Below are positions 19,829-30,995 of a DNA stretch of 64,000 nt, one piece after another. This DNA comes from Chryseobacterium sp. E1 (GTDB lineage: Bacteria > Bacteroidota > Bacteroidia > Flavobacteriales > Weeksellaceae), in the NCBI GenBank assembly GCA_019203745.1, contig CP078104.1:2578501-2642500 (forward strand). Reading direction: 5' to 3'. The translations under genes were made by a program, and so were the position numbers. The stretch's first letter is position 1; every line of letters starts with the position of its first letter. The notes under the pieces were generated by a model that was not told the origin of the DNA, searched no databases, and was given only the letters and a program-made list of their open reading frames with translations.

Positions 19829-22661
19829 ATGGAAAAGTTATATTCTGTTATTTTTCTGCTCATTGCAACTGTTGCTTTCGGACAGATCAATTATACCATT
19901 GCACCCAATCCTTTTAATGAAACCGATGCCATTACCTTAACCATACCGGGAGATCAGATTGATGAAACGGCCTGGGGTGTTTCCAATAATTCAATTTATA
20001 TCTGGTCATGGTCTTTTGATACCAATTATCAGAACAGCCAGGACTGTCCTACAAATGGCAGCTGGAATAACTCCAATGACCTGAATAAACTGAGTTATAA
20101 TGCAGGAACCGATACTTATTCCTTAACATTCACACCCACCTCATTTTTCGGAAGAACAGGAATCGGAAGATTTGGATTTTTATTAAAAGATAAAACCGGA
20201 AGTCATCAGACCTCACCGGATATCTTTGTGAATGTAGGTATTTTAAATCTGAATCTGACCAATCCGCTTGCTAACAGCCTTACTTCAGTTCCGGCGGGAA
20301 GTTCTATCAATATCACTGCTTCCACGAATGTAAATTCAACATTTCAGTTAAAGGCTAACGGAATGGTAGTGAATTCTACTACTTTTCCATCACAGTCTTT
20401 TTCTTATAATTATACTGTTTCTCAGGATGCTGATATGGAGTTGGTTGCCACGCAGGGAAGCAGCTCCAAAACAGCGAAGTTTATTTTACAGACTCCCAGG
20501 AATGTAGTCTCCGAAGCTATCCCGAACTGGATCAGACAGGGGATCAATTATCATCCTACCGATCAGACCATCATAGGTCTTGCTTTGTATGCTCCCGGGA
20601 AAAATTTTGTACATGTGATCGGAAGCTTCAATAGCTGGACGGTAAACGATACTTACCTGATGAAAAGAGATACTGCAAATCCTGACCTCTACTGGATAGA
20701 GCTTAATGGTCTAACTCCGCAGCAGTTATACTCCTTCCAATACAGAACAAACGATCTGAAAAAGTAGCAGATCCCTATTCTCCACAAATCTTATCTTCCT
20801 ATGATGATCAGTGGATCTCACCTTCTACTTATCCGAATTTACCGGCATTTCCGGCAGGGCAGGCCTTTGAGGTTTCGACTTTTAAAACAGGGCAGACTCC
20901 TTACAACTGGCAGGTTACCAATTTCCAGAGACCCGCCAAAGAAGATCTTATTGTCTATGAATTATTATTAAGAGACTTTACTCAGGAAAAAAACTGGCAA
21001 TCACTGATCAATAAAATTTCTTACCTGAAGAATTTAAAAATCAATGCAATAGAGCTGCTTCCTGTCATGGAATTTGATGGTAATCTTTCATGGGGATATA
21101 ATACCTCTTTCCATTATGCGCTGGATAAGGCGTATGGAACTCCTGAAAAATTTAAAGAATTTGTAGACCTGTGCCATCAGAACGGAATTGCCGTTATTCT
21201 TGATGTTGCATTTAACCACGCAACTGGCCGTTCACCTTTGGTAAGACTCTGGAATATTGATCCTGATGGAGACGGCTATGGTGATGTTGCTCCAGATAAC
21301 CCTTATTTCAATCAGGTTCCGAAACATTCTTATAATGTATTTAATGATTTTAACCATACCAGCCCTTCAACGCAATATTACGTTGAAAGATGTCTCCAGC
21401 AATGGCTCACCGAATACCGTATTGACGGGTTCCGTTGGGATCTCACCAAAGGATTTACCCAAAGCTGTTCTGAAAACGATGAAGCCTGTACCAATGCTTA
21501 TCAGCAGGACAGAGTAGACATCATGAAGCATTATGCAGACAGACAATGGGCTATAGACCCGAATTCATACATGATTTTTGAACATCTGGGAACAGATGCT
21601 GAAGAGCAGCAGTGGGCAAATTACAGAGTGGCGGAAGGAAAAGGAGTAATGCTTTGGAACAAACAGACAGACCCTTACAATCAAAATACGATGGGGTATA
21701 AAGAAAACAGCAATTATGACCGGATGAATCACAGTCTTCATGGCTTTAATGAAATGCGTGCTGTAGGCTATGGAGAAAGTCACGATGAAGAAAGGCTGAT
21801 GTTTAAAAATCTCGCTTACGGTGCTGTTAATGGAGGTTATAATGTAAAAAACCTCAATACCGCTCTGGAAAGAATGAAAGCATTTGGAGCCACATTCTTT
21901 ACAATTCCCGGTCCGAAAATGATCTGGCAGTTTGGAGAATTAGGATATAATTCAGTATCAACAGATGTGCAAACGGTACAATCGACAGCGGATGCAGAAC
22001 AGATGAAAAACCTGTTGCATTCACTTTAGGCTATGATACGGATGCAGCAAGAAAATCTGTATATGATACCTGGGCAAAGATTATCAATATCAGAAACAGT
22101 CATCAGGTTTTTAAATCCAAAACCTATACTATAGAATCTAATAATCTCACCAATGATCCGGACGGGCTTATTACAAGAATTTATGTGTATGATAATGCGA
22201 TCAGTGGAATGAAGAATGTAGTGGTACTGGCAAACTACAGTACTTCCGTGAAAAATGTGATTCCTTATTTACCTTATACAGGACAATGGCAGAACCTGAT
22301 GGATGATACCATCCTGAATATGACATCTACTACAACTCCGGTTACACTGCAACCCGGAGAATTCAGAATTCTTGGAAATTACACTGGATCTTTATCAACT
22401 GCAGATGTGAATGCAGAACATAGATTATCTCTTCAGATTGCTGATAATCCTGTAAAAGACGGTAATGTCAAATTGATTTATCACAAAGCTATAAACGGTG
22501 AAATCATCATTTCAGAAATGAGTGGTAAAAAACTGGATACCTTCAAACTGAATAATGAAAGCGGAAGCTACGAGCTGAAAGTAAATTATCCGGCAGGAAT
22601 TTACCTAGTACAGCTGAAATCAGAAACAGGAATGGCTATTCAAAAAATGATCATAAAGTAA
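19829..22661 (+). CDS. GH13 alpha-amylase family enzyme with T9SS sorting domain (frameshifted)
   Basis: An exported glycoside hydrolase. Signal peptide MEKLYSVIFLLIATVAFGQ; N-terminal beta-sandwich regions including a glycogen-branching-type module (NFVHVIGSFNSWTVNDTYLM). The GH13 barrel starts ELLLRDFTQ. Region I is VILDVAFNHA, region II RIDGFRWDLTKGF (Asp nucleophile), region III MIFEHLG (Glu acid/base) and region IV GYGESHDEERL (transition-state Asp). The C-terminal sorting domain has LSLQIADNPVKDGNVKLIYH and ends IQKMIIK. Shifts lie near 20760 and 21950; the second restores SINRCANGTIDSGCRTDEKP. Starch or glycogen-type glucan is the likely substrate, by family only. Confidence 0.87.
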
Positions 22662-22664
22662 TAC

Positions 22665-22701
22665 AAAGGCAAATTGGCGAAACAGCTGATTTGCCTTTTT
22701 T
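22665..22701 (+). terminator. intrinsic terminator after the GH13 gene
   Basis: AAAGGCAAAT at 22665-22674 pairs perfectly with ATTTGCCTTT at 22689-22698 and continues into a T-run. Confidence 0.8.
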
Positions 22702-22724
22702 TCTTTCTCGGAATGAGTCTGTTT

Positions 22725-22754
22725 TTGCATATTTGAAAAATTAGTCTACCTTTG
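22725..22754 (+). promoter_or_regulatory. promoter driving the SAM riboswitch transcript
   Basis: TTG at 22725-22727, 19-base spacer, TACCTTTG at 22747-22754, an exact fit to the Bacteroidota consensus. The predicted start lies at the first base pairs of the riboswitch (about 22761). Confidence 0.75.
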
Positions 22755-22760
22755 CACTAG

Positions 22761-22868
22761 AGTTATCAAGAAAGGTGGAGGGATTTGGCCCAATGAAACC
22801 TTAGCAACCAACACAATTCCAGAAGTGTAAAGGTGCTAATTCCAACCCAATGGGGAGATAAGTGAAGT
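22761..22868 (+). ncRNA. SAM-I (S-box) riboswitch
   Basis: This is the conserved S-box core: AGTTATCAAGAAAGGTGGAG followed by GGATTTGGCCC, ATGAAACCTTAGCAACC, a variable hairpin (ACACAATTCCAGAAGTGT), AAGGTGCTAATTCC and the closing GGGGAGATAAG. P1 forms between TTATC near 22763 and GATAA near 22857. It binds S-adenosylmethionine. It is 88 bases upstream of a TonB-dependent receptor gene. I see no strong terminator after it, so control of translation initiation is more likely. Confidence 0.9.
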
Positions 22869-22956
22869 CAATATTCTTATATGAATTCCATTTCTTGAAG
22901 TCTTGTGTATCTGCATATTGATCTGCAGAAGAATATTATTTAATGGCAGAACAAAG

Positions 22957-25406
22957 ATGAAAAAATTAAGTACAGTTGTAGTATTGCTGGGGACAATTTT
23001 AGTGGCTGCTCAGGAGCAGGAGGAAAAAGGAAAACAAATCGAAGACATTATCATTGTTGGAAACCGCAGCGTTAAAAGAACAAAGCTGGAGACACCGGTT
23101 CCTGTAGACGTTATCAACATCAGCAAAGTGCAAAGGTCGTCTCCGCAAATGACGGCTCAGGATCTTTTAAACTATGTCATCCCCTCGTTTAATTCTGTAA
23201 GACAGTCTGCTTCTGACGGAACAGAGCATATTGATCCCGTAAGTTTAAGGGGAATGGGTCCGGATCAGGTTTTGGTATTGCTGAATGGAAAAAGAAGACA
23301 TACAACATCTTTGGTAAACTATCAGAATACGGTAGGAAACGGATCTGTAGGAACGGATTTAAGTACCATCCCTGTCATCGCTATAGAAAAAATTGAAGTG
23401 CTAAGAGACGGTGCTGCCGCACAATATGGTTCTGATGCTATTGCAGGGTTATCAATATTATCCTGAAAAAGAATGCAGGGGCTTCCGCAAGCTTAACCTA
23501 CGGATTAAGTGGAAGAAATGATGGCGATACTTATCAGGCAGGCGTGAATTATGGAACTTCTTTGGGGAAAAATGACGGTTTTATCAATCTTTCATTGCAA
23601 TTAAGCCATAGAGGAAAAACAACAAGAACCCAGAACCATGATCTTGATATTTTCGGAAATAATTTCGCTTATGAATTTGCAGGTGATGCTGAGGCTGTAA
23701 AAGCTGCCAGAGCTGCAGATGATGCAAAAATTAAAGAGAGGGGCTCACAAGGGACGACTTTAATTTCCAGATCGGAGACGCACAGATCAGACAGGGGCAG
23801 TTGTTTTTCAATTCAGAATATCCTTTAAACGAACATTTTAAATTCTATTCCTTTGGAGGATTCAGTATTAAAGAAGGAAAAGGATATGGTTTCAGAAGGC
23901 TTCCGAGTGAAGGCTTTAATATTGTAAAAGAAATTTATCCCAATGGTTTCCAGGCAGTCTTAAATTCTCAGATCTATGATATTTCCTATGCTGCAGGCGC
24001 AAAATATAATGTAAATGATTGGTTGATTGACCTGAGCAATACTTTTGGCAGTAACACCTTTAATTATAATGTAAACAATACCAATAATGCATCTTTAGGT
24101 ATCAAATCGCCAACCCGTTTTTATGCAGGAGCCCACAGTTTTCTGCAAAATACTGTTAACCTTGATGTTTCAAAAAACATAAAAAACGTCAATATCGCAT
24201 TCGGTGGAGAATTCAGGTTTGAGCAATACCAGATCAAAGCAGGAGATGAAGCTTCCTATACCCAATATGATGAAAATGGAAATATTGCAACAAAAGATTC
24301 TAAAGTAATTGGAGCAGGAGGTTCACAGTCTTTTATAGGCTTCTCACCGGACAATGCTTTGAAAAAGACAGACACTCAACAGCAGTATACGCAGAGGTTT
24401 CCTATGATCTGGATAAAAAGCTGAATATTGATGCAGCGGCCAGATTTGAAAACTATTCGGATTTTGGGAATACTTTAAACGGAAAGCTGGCAGTAAGATA
24501 CGAGTTTATAAAAAATTATGCAGTAAGAGCAGCGGTAGGAACAGGATTCAGGGCACCATCACTTCAGCAACAGTATTTCAATAACTCATATGCTGATATC
24601 TCTACTTCCGGTTCCGGAATTGTGAGGAAAGGAATTTTTAATAATGACAGCCAGGCAGCACAGGTTCTGGGATTTGATAAATTAAAGCAGGAAACATCCA
24701 TTAATGGAAGTGCCGGATTTACCTTGCAGCCAGCTAAAGGCCTTTTTATTACCGTAGACGGTTATATCATTAAAGTGAAAGACAGAATTGTAATTACCAG
24801 CAATATCACAGACTCAAGGCTGGCTGACCCTCAAGTGGTAGGAGAAGGAAATGCAGTGGAAAGCGGAAGATTCTTTGCCAATGCAATTGATACAGAAACC
24901 AAAGGAGTGGATGTAGTGGTTTCCTATGACTGGAAGCTGGCCGGTGGTAGTTTAAATATTAATCTTGCAGGAAATTACACCGAAACAAAAATTACAGATT
25001 TCCATTTTCCTGAAAACCTGGGAACTCCCAAAATGAATTCTTTGGTCCGGATCAGATCAATATTATTGAAACCCTATCCCCAAAAACAAAAGCATCTTTG
25101 GGACTTACGTATGGAGTAGGTAAATTCAGTTTTCTCGTGAGAAATACCTATTTTGGTAAAGTAATTAGAGACGGCTTTCCTTTCGGAGAAGTTCAGGAGT
25201 TTTCTCCAAAAGTGGTTACCGATATCAGTGTAGGGTATGATATTACAAAGAATCTCAATTTTACGGTAGGGGCAAACAACATATTTGACGTTTTTCCGGA
25301 TCTTCAGATCTATAAAAATTCGTATTATGGAGTGTTCAAATATGCGCCTGTTCAGATGGGTACGTTGGGAAACTATTTCTTCGGAAGGCTTAATTTTAAT
25401 TTTTAA
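22957..25406 (+). CDS. TonB-dependent outer-membrane receptor (frameshifted)
   Basis: Outer-membrane active transporter. Signal peptide MKKLSTVVVLLGTILVAAQ, plug domain from about residue 25 (IEDIIIVGNRS, VSLRGMGPDQVLVLLNGKRR, KIEVLRDGAAAQYGSDAIAG), then a beta-barrel with alternating strands to the C-terminal FFGRLNFNF ending in Phe. Shifts lie near 23445, 23740, 24385 and 25045. The restored length is about 815 residues. There is no carboxypeptidase-like N-terminal extension and no SusD partner, so it resembles a small-molecule receptor. A SAM riboswitch upstream and an amino-acid permease downstream point to methionine or another sulfur compound as substrate (inference). Confidence 0.87.
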
Positions 25407-25413
25407 AGAGTAA

Positions 25414-26719
25414 ATGAGTACTTCTTCACATCAGATCGGCTGGAAAACAGCTGCAGCCATTGTAGTTTCAATATGATAGGAACGGGGATTTTTACAACCC
25501 TGGGATTTCAGTTATCAGATATTACCAATACATACAGTATTTTTCTGTTATGGGCAATCGGAGGAGTCCTGGCATTGTTCGGAGCGTTTTGTTATGCTGA
25601 ATTAGGTTCCCACTTTAAAGGAAACGGAGGAGACTTTATTTATCTTAAAGAAACGTATCATCCACTGTTCGGATATCTGATCAGCTGGATTTCTTTAATT
25701 ATCGGATTTTCATCACCCGTTGCACTGGCAGCGCTGGCCATGTCAAAATATCTTTCAGTATTTGATTACAGCTTTGGTAATGGTTTTGCCATTGCTGCCA
25801 TTTTTGTGGTTGCAGTCATGTTATCTTTCAGTGTAAAGGCTTCCGGAAGGTTTCACAATTTTTTTACTTTTATCAAAGTTGCATTTATTGTTATTCTTAT
25901 TGTGCTGGGAGTTGGGCTTTCGGAGTCTCCTCATACGGGGAACAGCCTTAATTTCAGTGACGGCTGGCAAGATGAGATAATGCTTCCTGCTTTTGCCACC
26001 TCTCTGGTGTTTGTCACCTATTCTTATACCGGATGGAATTCTGCCTCCTATATTGCCGGGGAAATAAAAGATGTACAGAAAAATCTCCCAAATCTCTGAT
26101 TATCGGGACTGTTTTTGTTACGGTAAGCTATATTCTGATCAATTATATAATGTTGAAACACGCTCCGGTAAGCCAGCTGGCAGGAAAAGAAGACGTTATG
26201 GGAGAAGCAGCGGTCAATATGCTGGGATTGTCTTTTGGAAAGATCGTCAATATTTTTATCGCCTTACAGCTGATTGCAACCATCAGCGGATATTTGTGGG
26301 TAGGATCACGGATGACCCAGGCTTTTGCAAAGGATAGCTATCTGTGGAAACCTCTTTCGAAAGGAAATGAAAAAGGAATTCCTGTAAGAGCTATTTTCGC
26401 TCATGCTGTCATTGTTGCCATTATTATTTTAACAGGAAGCTTTAAGGAGATATTCGTTTATACGGCTTTTATCCTTCAGCTGTTTGCCAGCCTGGCGATT
26501 TCTACCGTGTATTTTCTTAAAAAAGGAGACCGGAAGATATTCAGATCCAATGCCTTTTACATTTTTCCAACTGTCTTTTTGCTGTTCAGTGGATATATCC
26601 TCTATTTTACACTGGTTCATAATCCCCAAGAAAGTATGATCGGGCTGGGAATTGTAGCGGTGGGAATAGTTTTATATTTAATTGACAGAAGATGTATGAA
26701 GCAGACTAAAGATGATTAA
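25414..26719 (+). CDS. APC superfamily amino acid permease (frameshifted)
   Basis: Inner-membrane transporter of about 435 residues with roughly 12 hydrophobic segments. The N-terminal signature GWKTAAAIVVSNMIGTGIFT is the unwound TM1 substrate-binding motif of APC permeases. YAELGSHFKGNGGDFIYLKE, FVTYSYTGWNSASYIAGEIK and MTQAFAKDSYLWKPLSKGN follow. One C is missing near 25471 and one near 26087. It starts 8 bases after the TonB receptor stop, so both share the SAM-riboswitch transcript. Substrate is inferred from context as methionine-related; the family itself covers many amino acids. Confidence 0.87.
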
Positions 26720-26832
26720 AAGCTTAAAAGTTGAATAACAGATCCGGTTTTACAGTTCTGCCTAGCGTTCAAAAATTTATACTTTAATTTTGAATTAATA
26801 ATTCTTATCTTTGCACCCACAAAAATTCCATA

Positions 26833-27916
26833 ATGTCTAAATCATTAATTCCAAAATTAGAAGCTATAAAACAAAGATATAATGAGGTGGCAGACCTTAT
26901 TATACAGCCTGATGTCATTTCAGACCAAAAAGATATTCTTCTTTGAACAAAGAATATAGTGATTTGGGAAAAATTGTAAGAGTTTACGATCAATATAAAG
27001 GAGCTTTGGATTCTATTGCAGAATCTGATGAAATCATAGCAGATGGTTCAGACAGAGATCTGGTAGATCTTGCTAAAGAAGAAAAGCTTGAAGCCCAATC
27101 CAGAATTCCTGGCCTGGAAGAAGAATTAAAAGTACTGTTGATTCCAAAAGACCCTGCTGATGACAAAAACGTTATCGTAGAATTACGTGCCGGTACCGGA
27201 GGTGATGAAGCTGCGATTTTCGTAGAAGATGTCTACAGAATGTACACCATGTACTTCAAGGCTAAAGGATGGAGACATGAAGTGACGGATTCCAATGAAG
27301 CAGCAAAAGGGTACAAAGAATTGATCATGAAGGTAGAAGGAGAAGGTGTTTACGGAATCATGAAGTTTGAATCGGGAGTTCACCGTGTACAGCGTGTTCC
27401 TGAAACAGAATCTCAGGGAAGAGTTCATACTTCTGCCATTACTGTGGCTGTTTTGCCGGAAGCAGAAGAAGTGGATTTCGAATTGAATCCTGCAGACATT
27501 GAAATGCAGACTTCCCGTTCAGGAGGTGCCGGAGGTCAGAACGTAAACAAGGTTGAAACTAAAGTACAGCTGACGCACAAGCCTTCAGGACTTGTAGTCG
27601 TATGTCAGCAAGCCCGTTCTCAGCTGGCAAACCGTGAGTTGGCAATGGAAATGCTAAGAACCAAGCTTTACGATATCGAACTGCAAAAGTACAGGGAGAT
27701 ATTGCTGCACAGCGTAAATCTATGGTTTCTACAGGTGACCGTTCTGCAAAAATTAAAACATACAACTATCCTCAGGGAAGAGTTACAGACCATAGAATCA
27801 ATAAATCTATGTATAACCTGGACGCTTACATGAATGGAGATATTTCTGAAATGATTGATGCCGTAATCATGGCGGAAAATGCAGAGAAGATGAAAGGGGA
27901 AGAAGAGAATTATTAA
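26833..27916 (+). CDS. prfA: peptide chain release factor 1 (frameshifted)
   Basis: Terminates translation at UAA and UAG. From the ATG at 26833: [20 protein letters not shown]. Domain 2 carries the PxT codon-reading tripeptide as PET in [15 protein letters not shown]. Domain 3 has the GGQ peptidyl-hydrolysis motif in [20 protein letters not shown]. Single A residues are missing near 26935 and 27689. The restored length is 361 residues (E. coli 360). A possible promoter -7 element TATCTTTG lies at 26806-26813. Confidence 0.94.
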
Positions 27917-27934
27917 GATTAAAACAAATAAAAG

Positions 27935-27967
27935 CAAAGCCTCTGACTTTTCAGGGGCTTTGTTTTT
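27935..27967 (+). terminator. intrinsic terminator after prfA
   Basis: CAAAGCCTCTGA pairs with TCAGGGGCTTTG (one G-T pair) around a CTTT loop and is followed by a T-run. Confidence 0.8.
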
Positions 27968-27993
27968 CCAAATAACAGAACAAAATATACACT

Positions 27994-28670
27994 ATGAAAA
28001 ATTACAAAATTATTTTGCTGTTGCTGCTTACCATGATGGGACAGCACCTTATGGCTCAGACTGAAGTAAAGAAACCTAAAGAAGCTTTTGAATTGTTCTT
28101 CGGAACTTTCGTAAATAATGACGAGGCTGCTTTAAATAAGCTTAACGATTATTTAAGGCCTACCGTAGAGGGGCAGAATGCTTATCAGGTCAATTTCAAA
28201 GAAACTTCAGAAGAAATGAAGAATGGCAGTGTAGATAGTTTTTTGGCTGCGTTCCCTAAAGCTACGGCTGCCTCCTGTAAAAAAGAAGCAGAAGAATATT
28301 TTACAGCGATGCTGGCAAATTTTAAAACTGGAAAACTGACCGTTAAAGACGTAAAAGTTGTTCCTAATGAATATATGGAAGGAGAGAAAATTGCTGAAGT
28401 TACTTATTCCGTAAGTTTTAAAGTGCCGTCAAAACTTACTCCCGGCCCAACTGGAGATACAAAAAAGTAAAAGCCGAGGAATTGAAAAAATATTTGATTC
28501 AGGCAGCTCAGGATTTTAAAAATGCTGACAAAACAGTCACAACAGATCAGACCTTTAGTTTATATGAGCTGAAAGAAGGTGGTAAAATATACTATTGGAA
28601 CGGAAGTCCGGATCAGATCGTGAGTAATCTGACTGATTTCTACTTTGAAAGTTTCGGATCCAACGAATAG
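27994..28670 (+). CDS. secreted protein of unknown function (frameshifted)
   Basis: Signal peptide MKNYKIILLLLLTMMGQHLMAQ and a mature domain of about 205 residues: KEAFELFFGTFVNNDEAALN, SVDSFLAAFPKATAASCKKE, VKDVKVVPNEYMEGEKIAEV and QTFSLYELKEGGKIYYWNGS. The start resembles small NTF2-like secreted domains, but I cannot assign a family. One A is missing in the run at 28463-28468, joining TGDTKK to VKAEELKKYL. Terminators on both sides make it a single-gene unit. Confidence 0.68.
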
Positions 28671-28695
28671 TTGATGATCACAGATTAAGAGTTAT

Positions 28696-28722
28696 AAGCC
28701 CCGGATTTTGGGGCTTTTTTAT
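28696..28722 (+). terminator. intrinsic terminator
   Basis: AAGCCCC at 28696-28702 pairs with GGGGCTT at 28710-28716 around a GGATTTT loop, followed by a T-run. Confidence 0.8.
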
Positions 28723-28760
28723 TTCACATACTTTACGTATTTTTGAGAAAACCGTTCACT

Positions 28761-30856
28761 ATGAATTTTAAACCTATGTTATTAACTGCTGGAGTTTTAT
28801 TTTCAGCATCTTTTTATTCTCAAAAATGAATTATCCTAAAGCTATAAAAGGAAATCAGACAGATACGTATTTCGGAAAAGCGGTGTCAGATCCGTACAGA
28901 GACCTTGAAAATGACTCCGATGCTACAAAAAAATGGGTAGATGAAGAAGTAGCCTACAGCCAGAATTACCTTTCAAAAATTCCATTCAGGGATAAAATTA
29001 AAAACCAGCTGAAAGATATCTGGAATTATGAAAAAATTTCAGCTCCTTTTGAAAGAGGTGACTATACCTATTATTCCAAAAATGACGGTTTACAGGCTCA
29101 GTCCGTTTTATACAGAACAAACAAGAAGACGAAAGCTACAGAAGTATTTTTAGATCCGAATAAGTTTTCAGAAAAAGGAACCACTTCACTTGCCACCTTA
29201 TCATTTAACGAAAAAGGAAATCTTGCGGCTTATGCTATTTCTGAAGGGGGAGTGACTGGAACAAAATCATTATCATTGACGCTGTTACCAAGAAACAGAT
29301 TGATGAAACCATACTGGATGTGAAATTCAGTGGTATAGCATGGCAGAATGATGAAGGATTCTATTATTCAAGCTATGATAAACCGAAAGAAGGAACCGTA
29401 CTTTCAGGAATGACCGATAAACATAAAGTGTATTTCCATAAACTTGGGACCAAACAATCTGAAGATAAACTGATCTTTGGTGGTGAGAAAACTCCGAGAA
29501 GATACTTAGGAGCAAGCGTTTCGGAAGACCAGAGATACCTGATCATTTCTGCTGCCAATGCAACCAATGGTAACGAATTGTACATAAAAGATCTTAAAAA
29601 GGAGGAGACTTTGTACAGATTACAAAAGGATTTGACATCAATGCCTACATTGTGGATACTGAAGGGGATAACCTTTTTATTGCTACAGATAAAGATGCTC
29701 CTAATATGCGTCTGGTAAAAACTACCATTGCCAATCCCGCTCCTGAAACCTGGAAAGACGTAATTCCACAGACTGAAAATGTATTGGGAATTTCTTCCGG
29801 GGAGGATATTTCTTTGCTACGTATATGATTGATGCTATTGACCAGGTAAAACAGTTTGATAAAACAGGAAAACTGATCAGGAAATTACCCTTCCCGGAAA
29901 AGGTAATATTGCCGGTTTTGGAGGGAAGGAAAAAGAAAAAGATCTTTACTATTCTTTCAGTAACTATATCACTCCGGGAACTACCTATAAATTTAATGTA
30001 GATTCCGGTAAATCAGAAGTGTATCAGAAGCCAAAAGTGAAATTCAATCCGGATGATTACGTTTCTGAGCAGGTATTCTATACTTCAAAGGATGGTACAA
30101 AGATTCCGATGATGATCAACTATAAAAAGGAATCAAGCTTGACGGGAAAAACCCTACAATTCTGTATTCTTATGGCGGTTTCAATATCAGTTTACAGCCT
30201 TCTTTCTCCGTAGTGAATGCAATCTGGATGGAAAATGGCGGTATATATGCTGTTCCTAACATCCGTGGAGGAGGTGAGTATGGTAAAAAATGGCATGATG
30301 CAGGAACAAAGCAGCAGAAGAAAAATGTTTTTGATGATTTTATTGCCGCAGGAGAATATCTGCAGAGCAAAGGGTATACTTCTAAGGAATACATGGCGCT
30401 TTCAGGAAGATCAAACGGAGGTCTGTTAGTAGGAGCAACCATGACGATACGTCCAGATCTGGCGAGAGTCGCATTCCCGGGAGTTGGAGTTCTGGATATG
30501 CTGAGGTATAATAAATTCACTGCCGGAGCAGGATGGGCTTATGATTACGGAACTGCAGAAGACAGTAAGGAGATGTTTGAGTATCTTAAATCATATTCTC
30601 CGGTACATAACGTAAAAGCAGGAACCTGCTACCCATCCACCATGATTATTACGAGTGATCATGATGACAGGGTAGTGCCTGCACACTCATTCAAGTTTGG
30701 GGCAGAACTTCAGGAAAAACAGGGCTGTAAAAATCCTGTTTTATTAAGAATTGAAAAAATGCAGGTCATGGTGCCGGAAGAGCAACGGATCAGGTAATCA
30801 GTGAAAATGCAGATCTTATATCATTTGCTTTATATGAGATGGGAATAAAGAAATAG
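28761..30856 (+). CDS. prolyl oligopeptidase family serine peptidase, S9A (frameshifted)
   Basis: A secreted endopeptidase cleaving after proline in short peptides, by family. Signal peptide [20 protein letters not shown], then an N-terminal beta-propeller ([20 protein letters not shown] is the conserved S9A start). The catalytic alpha/beta-hydrolase domain has [24 protein letters not shown], the Ser in [13 protein letters not shown], the Asp in [15 protein letters not shown] and the His in a restored NAGHGAG. About seven homopolymer shifts break the frame (for example near 28826, 29255, 29610, 29800, 29880, 30140 and 30760). The restored length is about 700 residues. Confidence 0.88.
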
Positions 30857-30881
30857 CATTTAAATAGTAATAAATTTAAAG

Positions 30882-30919
30882 AAACGGCCGATTTTATTGA
30901 AAATTGGCCGTTTTTTACT
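30882..30919 (+). terminator. intrinsic terminator
   Basis: AAACGGCCGATTTT pairs with AAAATTGGCCGTTT around an ATTG loop, with a T-run at its 3' end. Confidence 0.82.
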
Positions 30920-30995
30920 ACATGGTTTTGAATGTTAACAGATGTTTCATGTTTCGCTCAAAAAAATTAACTTTACGGAGACAAAAATAATTGGA

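Noticed and set aside
26833..27916. Programmed frameshifting in a release-factor gene
   Set aside because: Programmed frameshifting is known for prfB, not prfA. There are two breaks, both in A-runs, and no in-frame stop with a slippery site.
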